From the NCBI RefSeq assembly GCF_029233945.1, contig NZ_JARGOQ010000015.1, forward strand, positions 20,526-70,168: a stretch of DNA of 49,643 nucleotides, given 5' to 3'. Source of the stretch: Sneathiella sp. GTDB lineage: Bacteria > Pseudomonadota > Alphaproteobacteria > Sneathiellales > Sneathiellaceae. Position 1 is the stretch's first letter; each line of letters starts with the position of its first letter. The notes under the pieces are model-generated. The model saw only the letters and a list, made by a program, of their open reading frames with translations. It ran no database searches and was not told the DNA's origin. Made by a program: the position numbers and the translations under genes. Positions 36,776 through 44,225 of the stretch are shown piece after piece.

Positions 36776-37678
36776 TTAATTCTCCCTCAGAATTCGCCCG
36801 GTCAGGCGCAGGAAAACATCCTCAAGGTTGGCGGGGCGATGCAGATAGATGGCATCTTCGGGCAAATCGGTTATGAACTCTGCTGTATCATCGACAAAAT
36901 AAAGCACAGAATCGCCGATATCCTCCTGATCCCAGCGATTTTCGGGGGAGATGGCGAGGTTGGGTTTTTGAACCTCAAACACATACCCTTTTACATGGCG
37001 GGCAATGAGCTCCTCCGGCGTACCCTGATCGAGGATTATACCGTTATCAATGACGACAATCTGGTCACAAAGCCGCTGCGCTTCATCCATATAATGGGTG
37101 GTCAGAAGGAGCGTGCGCCCCTCCTTTTTAAGTTCCGTCAGCTGTTTCCAGATGAGTACACGAGCCTGGGGATCAAGGCCGGTCGTTGGTTCATCCAGGA
37201 TCACCATTTCCGGATCGCCGATAAGGGCGCGCGCAATGGTCAGCCGCCGTTTCATGCCGCCGGAAAGAGCGTTCACCGGTGCGAATTTCTTGTCGTTAAG
37301 CTGCATGAATTCCAACAGCTTATTGCTTCGCTGATCGATTGCGGATTTGGAAAGGGCAAAATATCGGCCGAATGCGACAAGATTTTCAAGAACCGAGATG
37401 TCTGGGTCGAGATTGCTTTCTTGCGGAACCAGACCGATTTTCGCCTTTATTTCCCGCCGCATGTCGCTGGCGGGTTCCCCGAATACCTTCAGCTCTCCGC
37501 CAGTTACCTCGGATAACCCCATGATCATCCGCATGGTCGTTGATTTTCCCGCTCCATTGGGTCCAAGCAGGCCGAAACATTGTCCTGCCGGAACGGAAAA
37601 ATTAATTCCCTTAACCACTTCCAGCTTGCCGTATCGCTTGACAAGATGGGTGGCGGTGATGACAGCTGTACTCTCCAT
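36776..37678 (-). CDS. ABC transporter ATPase (NodI-like)
   Basis: ATP-binding subunit partnered with the adjacent permease. Walker A is GPNGAGKST (39-47), the Q-loop is GLVPQESNLDP, the ABC signature LSGGMKRR (138-145), Walker B plus D-loop LDEPTTGLDP (161-170), and the H-loop TTHYMDEA. I chose ATG 37678 with AGAGGG upstream; the longer frame uses TTG 37729. It follows the AhpD-like gene by 102 bp and may be read from the same promoter. Confidence 0.93.
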   Translation of the reverse strand: MESTAVITATHLVKRYGKLEVVKGINFSVPAGQCFGLLGPNGAGKSTTMRMIMGLSEVTGGELKVFGEPASDMRREIKAKIGLVPQESNLDPDISVLENLVAFGRYFALSKSAIDQRSNKLLEFMQLNDKKFAPVNALSGGMKRRLTIARALIGDPEMVILDEPTTGLDPQARVLIWKQLTELKKEGRTLLLTTHYMDEAQRLCDQIVVIDNGIILDQGTPEELIARHVKGYVFEVQKPNLAISPENRWDQEDIGDSVLYFVDDTAEFITDLPEDAIYLHRPANLEDVFLRLTGRILREN

Positions 37679-37780
37679 GGGGGTCCCTCTCGCGCAATCA
37701 GAGCGGGAGGGTATGAAGTTTGACCTCAAAGCGCAAGGCTTTGGTCTTCAATATCGAGCTTTGATTGGTTGCGGAGGAGT

Positions 37781-38359
37781 TTAAGTGTGCGCCGCCCCGG
37801 CGACGTTCTCGTCATTCTTTTCGTACACACCAAGACCAAGCACGGTACGGTTGACATATGAAAAGTAGGAAACGGCCTGATTGATCTCGAGAATTTCGCC
37901 ATCCGAAAGGCCGGAATTACGAAGTTCATCAATCATGCTGACGGAAATCTGGTTTGGTCGTGTCGTCAACAGGTTGGCATAGAGCATCATCGCGAGATCT
38001 GGCCCGGCGAGAATGTGATCGGGCTGGTCTGCCTCAAATGCGGTCCAGAGCCTGTTCAAATAATCCTCATCATCCAAAAGCTCGGAGAGTCCCTTGAAGT
38101 AGAAATCTGCACAGTAGTCACAGCCATTCAGTTGACTGACATAGACTCCGATTGCGGCAATTTTCCACTGCTCAAGCGCATTGGCACTGTTATTGAGAAC
38201 GTTCTGGGACAGGGCTATATGCCCTTCCATCATATGCGGTCGGAGAGAGTGGGCGACCATGATGGTGTCAAGTTCACCGTCCTCACCCCTGATGCGCTCA
38301 TAAAGGCTTTTAAGGGGGCCGTCCGCATGTTCCATCGGGATTGTTCTGATCCAGGTCAT
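37781..38359 (-). CDS. AhpD-like/carboxymuconolactone decarboxylase-family protein
   Basis: A 192-residue AhpD-fold protein of the peroxidase-related group, with the redox motif C80-DY-C83 in LNGCDYCADFYF. The histidine that normally follows the second cysteine (C-x2-C-x3-H) is absent; the matching position is Tyr87. Classical AhpD chemistry is therefore doubtful, though disulfide exchange is still possible. GGGGAG lies upstream of ATG 38359. It is divergent from the nitrile hydratase operon and shares its upstream region. Confidence 0.82.
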   Translation of the reverse strand: MTWIRTIPMEHADGPLKSLYERIRGEDGELDTIMVAHSLRPHMMEGHIALSQNVLNNSANALEQWKIAAIGVYVSQLNGCDYCADFYFKGLSELLDDEDYLNRLWTAFEADQPDHILAGPDLAMMLYANLLTTRPNQISVSMIDELRNSGLSDGEILEINQAVSYFSYVNRTVLGLGVYEKNDENVAGAAHT

Positions 38360-38445
38360 TTTACTCCCCTTGCAATAGCGCTGTGGGTGAATAGTACAGG
38401 GTTAAGCCAAATGGCAAGGATACTGCCTATTTTTCGCAAATGCTT

Positions 38446-38503
38446 TTGTACTCCGTAAAAATGCAGCCTATATTCGCTGATAGGGCCTTAACGAACTGTT
38501 AAG
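38446..38503 (+). promoter_or_regulatory. Nitrile hydratase promoter and adjacent inverted repeat
   Basis: TTGTAC (38446-38451), 17 bp, TATATT (38469-38474) is a good sigma-70 match with a start near 38481. Just downstream is a perfect inverted repeat, CTTAAC-GAACT-GTTAAG (38487-38503). A third GTTAAG half-site lies at 38401-38406 on the side of the divergent AhpD-like gene. The arrangement suggests a shared repressor. No regulator gene sits in the cluster. Confidence 0.5.
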
Positions 38504-38532
38504 AGAATAATTTACCGCCGAGGGAGGATGAA

Positions 38533-39153
38533 ATGGGGGCCAATCACAAGCATGGAGATCCGTTGCCGGAAACAGTTCTTCGGGTTAAAAGCCTTGAATC
38601 CCTGCTTATTGAAAAGGGACTTGTCGAGGCGGAGGCACTCGATGCGCTGGTTGATCGGTATGAAAACAAGGTGGGTCCTAAGAATGGCGCGAAGGTTGTT
38701 GCCCGGGCCTGGGTGGATGACGCTTATCGCGAGCGACTGCTGAAGGACGCGACTTCGGCGGTGGCGGAATTCGGATTTACCGGCGCACAGGGAGAAGAAC
38801 TGGTGGCGCTGGAGAATACGGACAAGGTTCATAATGTTGTCGTTTGTACGCTTTGCTCCTGTTACCCATGGCCGGTGCTGGGCTTGCCACCCGTCTGGTA
38901 TAAATCCGCTCCATATCGTGCGCGCGTGGTTCGTGAACCTCGAAAAGTGCTGGAAGAGTTTGGAACCCGGCTTCCCGAGGGCACGGAAGTCCGGGTGTGG
39001 GACAGCACGGCGGAAACCCGTTATCTTGTTATCCCGAAACGGCCCGAAGGGACGGAAGAAATGGATGAAGACGCTCTTGCAGAACTTGTCAATCGTGACA
39101 GCATGATCGGCACGCGGGAAGCGGATAGCCCGACCATGGCGGAAGGAGCCTGA
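38533..39153 (+). CDS. nthA: Nitrile hydratase alpha subunit, cobalt type
   Basis: Metal-binding subunit of the enzyme that hydrates nitriles to amides. The active-site loop is V-C105-T-L-C108-S109-C110 followed by [10 protein letters not shown]. The CTLCSC form and YPWP mark the non-corrin cobalt class; iron enzymes have CSLCSC. Two cysteines should be oxidised after translation. [23 protein letters not shown] follows. GGAGG precedes ATG 38533. It is the first gene of alpha-beta-activator, separated from beta by 1 bp. Confidence 0.96.
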   Translation: MGANHKHGDPLPETVLRVKSLESLLIEKGLVEAEALDALVDRYENKVGPKNGAKVVARAWVDDAYRERLLKDATSAVAEFGFTGAQGEELVALENTDKVHNVVVCTLCSCYPWPVLGLPPVWYKSAPYRARVVREPRKVLEEFGTRLPEGTEVRVWDSTAETRYLVIPKRPEGTEEMDEDALAELVNRDSMIGTREADSPTMAEGA

Positions 39154-39154
39154 C

Positions 39155-39820
39155 ATGGATGGCATTCATGATATGGGCGGCATGCATGGCATGGGCCCGA
39201 TAGAGCCCGAGGAGAATGAACCGGTTTTCCATGCGAACTGGGAAAAGCGAATGTTCGCCATGAATAATGCAATGCCTGCCGGGATACGTAGTATAGACGA
39301 ATCCCGCCATGCGCGCGAACGCATGAACCCCGGCACCTATCTTTCAAGCAGCTATTACGAAATCTGGCTTGATGGTCTCATTCGTATCCTGAGTGAGAAA
39401 GGCATTATTTCGGAAGAAGAGCTGACCGGCGGTGTTGCGCCGAAGCCAGTATCAACACCAAGGCCAGCCTTGAAAGCCGAAGATGTCGACGCGGTTATGA
39501 GCAAAGGTGGAAACTATATTGCGGACGCGGGAAAGCCAGCCCGTTTCAGGGTGGGGGATAAGGTGCGCGCAAGAAACATACATCCGGTGGGGCATACGCG
39601 ACTCCCTCGTTACGCAAGGGGGCATATTGGTGAGATCGTTGCCGATTACGGCCCGCATGTTTTCCCGGATGCAAGTGCTGCGGGCAGGAGCGATCCGCAG
39701 CCGCTTTACAGCGTCAAGTTCGCCTCCACCGAACTTTGGGGCCCGGACGGCACCGAAGGTGACTATATTTATATTGATCTGTGGGACGATTATCTGGAGG
39801 CGGCAAGCGATGGCGCTTGA
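39155..39820 (+). CDS. nthB: Nitrile hydratase beta subunit
   Basis: Structural partner of the alpha subunit. The N-terminus (MDGIHDMGGMHGMGPI, then EPVFHANWEKRMFAM) is the family signature. SYYEIWLDGLIRILSEKGI follows, and the C-terminal SH3-like domain (about 128-221) has FRVGDKVRARNIHPVGHTRLPRYARGHIGEI and YSVKFASTELWG. The 221 residues are normal. Its end overlaps the activator start by 11 bp. Confidence 0.96.
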   Translation: MDGIHDMGGMHGMGPIEPEENEPVFHANWEKRMFAMNNAMPAGIRSIDESRHARERMNPGTYLSSSYYEIWLDGLIRILSEKGIISEEELTGGVAPKPVSTPRPALKAEDVDAVMSKGGNYIADAGKPARFRVGDKVRARNIHPVGHTRLPRYARGHIGEIVADYGPHVFPDASAAGRSDPQPLYSVKFASTELWGPDGTEGDYIYIDLWDDYLEAASDGA

Positions 39821-40172
39821 TCCCACTCTGCAGTCTATCAGCATCCCGCAGGATGAAGAGGGTCCTGTGTTCGATGAACCCTGGCAGGCGCAGGCTTTTG
39901 CTCTGACGGTCAAGCTGAATGAGGCGGGGCAGTTCAGTTGGAGTGAATGGGCGGAAGTCTTTGGTGCCGAAATCGCGGCGGATACAGAGTCAGGGCAAGG
40001 GGTCGGCAATACCGCCTATTACCATTGCTGGCTCTCGGCACTAGAAAAAATCGTCGCTCTAAAAGCATTGCTCACGCCAGAACAGTTGTCGGTGCGCAAG
40101 GCGGAATGGCGGGAGGCGTCGGAACATACGCCACATGGCCAACCGATTGAAATTCGCAAATCGCCGAAATAG
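39810..40172 (+). CDS. Nitrile hydratase activator/accessory protein
   Basis: A 120-residue protein (MALDPTLQSIS) of the nitrile hydratase accessory family, related to the beta-subunit N-terminal domain. GPVFDEPWQAQAFALTVKL parallels EPVFHANWEKRMFAM of beta, and NTAYYHCWLSALEKIV parallels SYYEIWLDGLIRIL. In cobalt enzymes this protein helps insert cobalt and oxidise the cysteines. I chose ATG 39810 with GGAGG 9 nt upstream; the open frame reaches back to 39507 in the wrong place. Confidence 0.9.
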   Translation: MALDPTLQSISIPQDEEGPVFDEPWQAQAFALTVKLNEAGQFSWSEWAEVFGAEIAADTESGQGVGNTAYYHCWLSALEKIVALKALLTPEQLSVRKAEWREASEHTPHGQPIEIRKSPK

Positions 40173-40237
40173 ATTTGCGTATCGCGCTCCAAAGACTTAT
40201 GTCTCTGGTCAAATCAAACTAGAATACTGGAAAGCCC

Positions 40238-40501
40238 GTGTCTGATAATTTTTCACCGCCATCGCCCGATCCCGAAATTAAGGACAAGCTCGACAAAGCT
40301 GCGGAGATAATCACGGGCCATCTCGACAAAGCCTTGCAGGATTGCGTGTCCGCCGGGCTTGAGCGCGAACATTTCACAGCGGCCGTGATTGCTACCATGA
40401 TGCAAGCGGTGGAAACGAGCCTGGGTGGGAATGCCGCGGGCGCTCTTCAGGAAATGGCGCAGATGGCGGCGGAACGCGAAGACGAAACGCCCGTCCAGTA
40501 G
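40238..40501 (+). CDS. Small hypothetical protein after nitrile hydratase
   Basis: I do not recognise this 87-residue protein. It starts at GTG 40238 with GGAAAG upstream and is likely all helical: IKDKLDKAAEIITGHLDKALQDC, then EHFTAAVIATMMQAVETSLGG. It has one cysteine, no signal peptide and no membrane segment. It lies 65 bp after the activator and ends inside a terminator hairpin, its stop codon TAG partly in the loop. Cotranscription with nitrile hydratase is possible. Confidence 0.7.
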   Translation: MSDNFSPPSPDPEIKDKLDKAAEIITGHLDKALQDCVSAGLEREHFTAAVIATMMQAVETSLGGNAAGALQEMAQMAAEREDETPVQ

Positions 40502-40512
40502 ACGGGCGTTTC
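40484..40512. terminator. Bidirectional terminator
   Basis: Perfect 12-bp inverted repeat, GAAACGCCCGTC and GACGGGCGTTTC, with loop CAGTA. It lies between convergent genes and includes the stop codon of the small upstream gene (40499-40501). Only three T follow on either strand, but the stem is very stable. Confidence 0.75.
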
Positions 40513-40516
40513 AGCA

Positions 40517-42028
40517 TTAATCCAATGTATGGATCGGCAGATCCAGAAGTGCACGGCGACGGAGCCACTGGCTCGGCCGATAACGGTCTTCCCCGGTAAT
40601 TTCCTGCAGTGTCTTCATAATCTTGAGGCAGTTCCGGGTGCCCATATTTTCGGCGAGTTCAACCGATCCCAACGGATAATTGAGCCCCAGCTTCATCCCC
40701 TTGTCGATATCCTCCGGTGTTGCGACTCCAATTTGAGCCATTTCGCAGCCGAGATTCGCGATCATGGCTCGGATGCGTTGGGCGACAAAACCCGGGTTAT
40801 CCTTGATGCGCGTGACACCGCCGGAAACCTCGCTCAACATTGCCATAACGGATTGAACGATTTCTTCGTTGACACCGGGAGCGGCCATCACGGTCGCGCG
40901 GGAGAAAACGCCTGTATGGGTATCGATGGCGACAAGGCGCTTCGGATCAAGGTCGAGACGGGCGCATAGCGCCGTACAGTCTTCCCCGATCGGATCGGCA
41001 AGAATAGGCGACGCGCCGTCGTCCTCAGAGAGAACACTCACGCCAAGATCCCGTAATAGACCATCCAGCGCAGCGGAAGGTTCGGCAAGGATAACGCGGC
41101 GCGCCGGACTTGCGGAGATTTCTTCTGCTACATCCGGCCGGATGATGGTGCCATCTTCGGTGTATTCATAGAATCCGGCCTTCGTCTTTTTGCCAAGGCG
41201 GCCCGCCTCCATCATGCTTTCATGCAGGGGATAGGTGGAGAGGCGCTTGTCTTGGAAATAGCCGTTGTAAATGATCTGGCTAACCGGAAAATTAACGTCA
41301 ATACCGGTCAGGTCGATAAGCTCGAACGGACCCATGCGGAAACCGCAGGCCTCCCGCATGATGGCGTCTACCTGAAACGGCGTTGCCACGCCTTCAGATA
41401 CGATCCGAAGGGCCTCCGTGGTATAAGCACGACCGCCAAGATTGACAAGGAAACCGGGCGCATCCTTGACGACTACGGGAACGCGGCCCATTCGCTTTCC
41501 GATGACTTCCAGCGCCTTGGTGACATCCTCGCTGGTGTCGGTGCCATTAATGACCTCGACCAGTTTCATCAGGGGAACCGGGTTGAAGAAATGCAGACCC
41601 GCAATCCGACCGCGATGGGTGCAGGCGGAGGCGATGGAGGAAATGCGGATGCTGGACGTGTTGGAGGCAATAATGGTGTCCGGCTGGACAACGTTTTCCA
41701 ACTGCTGGAAGACCTTCTGTTTGATATCGATATTTTCAATAATCGCCTCAACGACCAGATCGCATTCAGAAAGCCCTTCGATGCCGTCCGCGACATGGAG
41801 GCGCTCAATCGCTTCGTCGCCTTCACTCTTCTCCAACCGGCCCTTTTCAACGGACCGACTAATCATGGAGGTGATAAAATCTTTTGCCGCGGCTGCCGCA
41901 CCGTCGGCGGCGTCGTAAATATAAACCAACATGCCGCCGGTTGCGGATACCTGTGCGATGCCCCTGCCCATTGCGCCAGCGCCGACGATACCTATCTTTA
42001 AATCCCGCTTTTGCGGATCGATGCTCAT
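40517..42028 (-). CDS. 3-hydroxyacyl-CoA dehydrogenase, two-domain (PaaH-like)
   Basis: NAD-dependent oxidation of 3-hydroxyacyl-CoA in fatty-acid or aromatic-acid breakdown. The Rossmann loop is GIVGAGAMGRGIA (about 13-25). IASNTSSIRISSIAS and GLHFFNPVPLMKLVEVI carry the catalytic His, with Glu in the same family segment. A second 3HCDH domain closes the protein (DNPGFVAQRIRAMIANLG). With about 503 residues it resembles PaaH. I chose ATG 42028 (MSIDPQKRDLK) with GGAAAAG upstream. No enoyl-CoA hydratase or thiolase is adjacent. Confidence 0.92.
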   Translation of the reverse strand: MSIDPQKRDLKIGIVGAGAMGRGIAQVSATGGMLVYIYDAADGAAAAAKDFITSMISRSVEKGRLEKSEGDEAIERLHVADGIEGLSECDLVVEAIIENIDIKQKVFQQLENVVQPDTIIASNTSSIRISSIASACTHRGRIAGLHFFNPVPLMKLVEVINGTDTSEDVTKALEVIGKRMGRVPVVVKDAPGFLVNLGGRAYTTEALRIVSEGVATPFQVDAIMREACGFRMGPFELIDLTGIDVNFPVSQIIYNGYFQDKRLSTYPLHESMMEAGRLGKKTKAGFYEYTEDGTIIRPDVAEEISASPARRVILAEPSAALDGLLRDLGVSVLSEDDGASPILADPIGEDCTALCARLDLDPKRLVAIDTHTGVFSRATVMAAPGVNEEIVQSVMAMLSEVSGGVTRIKDNPGFVAQRIRAMIANLGCEMAQIGVATPEDIDKGMKLGLNYPLGSVELAENMGTRNCLKIMKTLQEITGEDRYRPSQWLRRRALLDLPIHTLD

Positions 42029-42102
42029 TTGCTTTTCCATTATTGTTCTTGTCGAAAGTTGATGTGACTTATACCGTGCGCAGGAAATTTGTAAAACCCT
42101 AC

Positions 42103-42132
42103 CTTGATGCCACGGCACCTAGTCCTTACATA
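42103..42132 (+). promoter_or_regulatory. Candidate heat-shock/sigma-70 promoter for hsp20
   Basis: CTTGAT (42103-42108), 16 bp, CTTACAT (42125-42131) resembles an alphaproteobacterial RpoH promoter. Read as sigma-70 it is TTGATG, 17 bp, TACATA (42127-42132). Either gives a start near 42139, exactly where the first leader hairpin begins. Confidence 0.45.
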
Positions 42133-42140
42133 AATAAGCA

Positions 42141-42222
42141 ATAGTGCCTTTTTGGGCTATTCAGGGCTGCGGTTAATGGCTAACCGGCAGCAGGCTCGCT
42201 CATTTGGAGGAGAATATGTATG
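42141..42222 (+). promoter_or_regulatory. ROSE-like RNA thermometer in the hsp20 leader
   Basis: Three tandem hairpins: ATAGTGCC/GGGCTAT around TTTTT (42141-42160, one bulge); GCTGCGGTTA/TAACCGGCAGC (42166-42191, one bulge); and CTCGCTC (42195-42201) against GAGGAG of the ribosome binding site (42207-42212). The last contains TCGCT (42196-42200), matching the UYGCU consensus that faces the SD in ROSE elements, with G facing G. ROSE thermometers are known to control small heat-shock genes in alphaproteobacteria. Confidence 0.6.
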
Positions 42223-42678
42223 CCGCGCGCATCATCATTTAATCACCCGCTCATGCTGGGGTTTGATCGGTTTGACCAGATTCTCGACCAGCTTTCGAAA
42301 TCTTCAAAGGAAGGTTATCCGCCCTATAATATTGAGCAGATGAGCGATAACGCATTGCGAATTACGCTTGCTGTCGCCGGTTTTACCGAGGATGATCTCC
42401 AGATAACACTGGAACAAAACCAACTTATCATTCATGGTAAGCAAAGGGACGAGTCGGAGCGTGTTTTCCTTCACCGTGGAATCGCAGCTCGTCAGTTCCA
42501 GCGTAAATTTGTTCTTGCGGAGGGGTTGAAAGTTACCGGCGCTGATATGGAAAACGGGCTTCTACATATTGAATTGCAGCTGCCGACGCCGAAAATGGAA
42601 AGTCACCAAATCAAGATCAGAAAAAAAAGTTCTAAAAAAGAAATGAAGCCCGTCAATTCGTCGGAATTTATTGACTGA
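42220..42678 (+). CDS. Small heat-shock protein, Hsp20/alpha-crystallin family
   Basis: ATP-independent holdase chaperone of 152 residues. The N-terminus has SSFNHPLMLGFDRFDQIL, as in IbpA-like Hsp20. The alpha-crystallin domain spans about 35-125: YNIEQMSDNALRITLAVAGF, IHGKQRDESERVFLHRGIAARQFQRKFVLAEGL, and ADMENGLLHIELQ, the A-x-x-x-x-G-L-L signature. A Lys-rich tail follows. The strong GGAGGAG ribosome binding site is 8-9 nt upstream and may be thermally masked. DUF1150 follows by 34 bp. Confidence 0.95.
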   Translation: MPRASSFNHPLMLGFDRFDQILDQLSKSSKEGYPPYNIEQMSDNALRITLAVAGFTEDDLQITLEQNQLIIHGKQRDESERVFLHRGIAARQFQRKFVLAEGLKVTGADMENGLLHIELQLPTPKMESHQIKIRKKSSKKEMKPVNSSEFID

Positions 42679-42712
42679 TAATTTATTGGGGTCGCGTTAA
42701 GGAGTTTTAAAA

Positions 42713-42931
42713 ATGCAATATCAGGAAGCTACTCTCCGCCATTTAAGTCCCGCCGCTTTCGGCATGTTGGGCTCAATGGATATGGCTTATATCCGTGCCG
42801 CTGAAGAAGACGGAGGCATTGTCTTTCGCATTTTTGCCGCCAACGGCCAGCAACTTGGAGAAGAGAAGTCGGCCGATGCTGCTATGGTTGTCGCCCGCCA
42901 GAATGATTTCGAGGCGTTTCTCGTCAACTAG
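42713..42931 (+). CDS. DUF1150 family protein
   Basis: A 72-residue protein of the DUF1150 family, which usually sits directly after hsp20 in alphaproteobacteria. Visible core: YIRAAEEDGGIVFRIFAANGQQLG and AMVVARQNDFEAFLVN. AAGGAG lies 8 nt before ATG 42713. A role linked to heat shock is inferred from the constant neighbourhood only. It converges on ptsN with a 34-bp gap containing a run of seven T. Confidence 0.9.
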   Translation: MQYQEATLRHLSPAAFGMLGSMDMAYIRAAEEDGGIVFRIFAANGQQLGEEKSADAAMVVARQNDFEAFLVN

Positions 42932-42965
42932 GCACGGAAGCGGATTTTTTTCCCTTAGATTAAGA

Positions 42966-43430
42966 CTAGGCTGCGGACTGTGCGCCTTCTTCTGTCAAGA
43001 TGGCGTACAGGGCATCCGCATCCTGACTGCCTCTCAGCTTTTCACACCGCCCCTTGTCCCGAAGCGTGCGGGATACCCGGGCCAGCGCCTTGAGGTGATC
43101 GGCGCCGGATGATTCCGGCGCAAGCAACAGGAACAGAAGATCGACCGGAAGGTTATCCATCGAATCGAAATCAATGCCAGTGTTCAGTTTTGCGAACACC
43201 CCATATACCTTGTCAATTCCAGGCAGTTTACCATGAGGGATGGCAATACCCTTGCCGATACCCGTGGTGCCGAGACGTTCGCGTTCAATCAGAACGTCCA
43301 GAATATCCCGCTCGGCGCAGCCGGTAGCAACGGCGGCACGGCGTGCCAACTCCTGCAAGGCTTGCTTTTTGCTTGTTGCTTTCAGATCCGCAAAAACTGT
43401 CTGCGGCTGAATAAGATCACTGATTTCCAT
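42966..43430 (-). CDS. ptsN: Nitrogen-regulatory PTS EIIA component PtsN
   Basis: EIIA-Ntr of the phosphoenolpyruvate-dependent nitrogen PTS, which signals rather than transports. The phosphorylated histidine is His66 in GKGIAIPHGKLPG, and VDLLFLLLAPESSGADHLKALARVSRTLRD is typical. The 154 residues match. It lies 41 bp after hpf and downstream of rpoN, the classic arrangement. The upstream kinase PtsP and NPr are not in the window. Confidence 0.95.
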   Translation of the reverse strand: MEISDLIQPQTVFADLKATSKKQALQELARRAAVATGCAERDILDVLIERERLGTTGIGKGIAIPHGKLPGIDKVYGVFAKLNTGIDFDSMDNLPVDLLFLLLAPESSGADHLKALARVSRTLRDKGRCEKLRGSQDADALYAILTEEGAQSAA

Positions 43431-43471
43431 GATACCTGATCTGGTTGCTCATTAAGACGGCAAAATAAAAT

Positions 43472-44065
43472 TTATGCGGATTTTTCGACCTTGGGGTCGA
43501 TCCAACCAATATTGCCGTCAGGCCGTCGGTAAACCACGTTCAGCTCCTGCGTTGAGGAATTCTGGAACATCATCGCAGGCAGATTCGCAAGATCCATCCG
43601 CATAACTGCTTCGCCAACCGAGCAATCGGGGATATTTGCACTGCTTTCTGCAATGATCATGGGTTGCCAATCGTCCTGGGTTTCCGTGTCCGACGGTTCT
43701 TCCTCCGGCTCTGGCGCCAGAATATAGCTTTGGGCGGCAAAGGCCATTTTCGCCTGATACCGCTCCTTACCATGATGGCTTTTGAGGCGGCGTTTATATC
43801 GACGGAGTTGCTTCTCAACACGTTCCAACGCGGAGTCGAAACTGCTATACGCATCGGTGTGGTCGGCCGAAGCAGCGACATCAATGCCAGAGCCGATATG
43901 GACATTGCATTCCGTGTGAAAGTTATGACTGTTTCGGCTCAATGTCACCTGCGCATCAATTGCGTTATCAAAATATTTGGAAACGCCGATTTCCAGACTC
44001 CCTTCAATATGTTCGCGAAGGGCGTCGCCGACATCAATCTGCTTACCTTTTACAATCACATGCAT
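43472..44065 (-). CDS. hpf: Ribosome hibernation-promoting factor, long form
   Basis: Binds 30S subunits and dimerises ribosomes in stationary phase. The N-terminal domain (about 1-100) has MHVIVKGKQIDVGDALREH and YSSFDSALERVEKQLRRYKRRLK. The C-terminal dimerisation domain (about 135-190) has GEAVMRMDLANLPAMMFQNSS and LNVVYRRPDGNIGWI. The long-form length, 197 residues, fits. I chose ATG 44065 over GTG 44068. A strong promoter lies upstream. It is separated from rpoN by a terminator. Confidence 0.93.
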   Translation of the reverse strand: MHVIVKGKQIDVGDALREHIEGSLEIGVSKYFDNAIDAQVTLSRNSHNFHTECNVHIGSGIDVAASADHTDAYSSFDSALERVEKQLRRYKRRLKSHHGKERYQAKMAFAAQSYILAPEPEEEPSDTETQDDWQPMIIAESSANIPDCSVGEAVMRMDLANLPAMMFQNSSTQELNVVYRRPDGNIGWIDPKVEKSA

Positions 44066-44138
44066 CACAATGATCCAATCTTAAGAAGTGAGACCAATAT
44101 CCGCCAAAAAATAGCGCTAAATTCCATTTGAGGGCGGG

Positions 44139-44167
44139 ACCATAGTTTTTGCGCGTGGCAATGTCAA
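44139..44167 (-). promoter_or_regulatory. Strong sigma-70 promoter for hpf-ptsN
   Basis: Minus strand TTGACA (44167-44162), 17 bp, TATGGT (44144-44139). The -35 is perfect and the spacing ideal. It gives hpf-ptsN transcription separate from rpoN. Confidence 0.7.
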
Positions 44168-44186
44168 CACGCGCTATTTGAAACGG

Positions 44187-44209
44187 AAAAATGCCGTGCC
44201 AGAGGCACC
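44187..44209 (-). terminator. Intrinsic terminator after rpoN
   Basis: Minus strand GTGCC, TCT, GGCAC (44208-44196), then GGCA and five T (44191-44187). It lies 17 bp beyond the rpoN stop and just before the hpf promoter. Confidence 0.65.
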
Positions 44210-44225
44210 ATTTGTTGCATCCCAT

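Noticed and set aside
35995-37678. Nodulation genes nodI/nodJ
   Set aside because: Similar exporter pairs are widespread; there are no other nod genes, so the specific name is not justified.
39507-39809. Upstream extension of the nitrile hydratase activator frame
   Set aside because: It overlaps the beta subunit in another frame and lacks family similarity; the activator starts at 39810.
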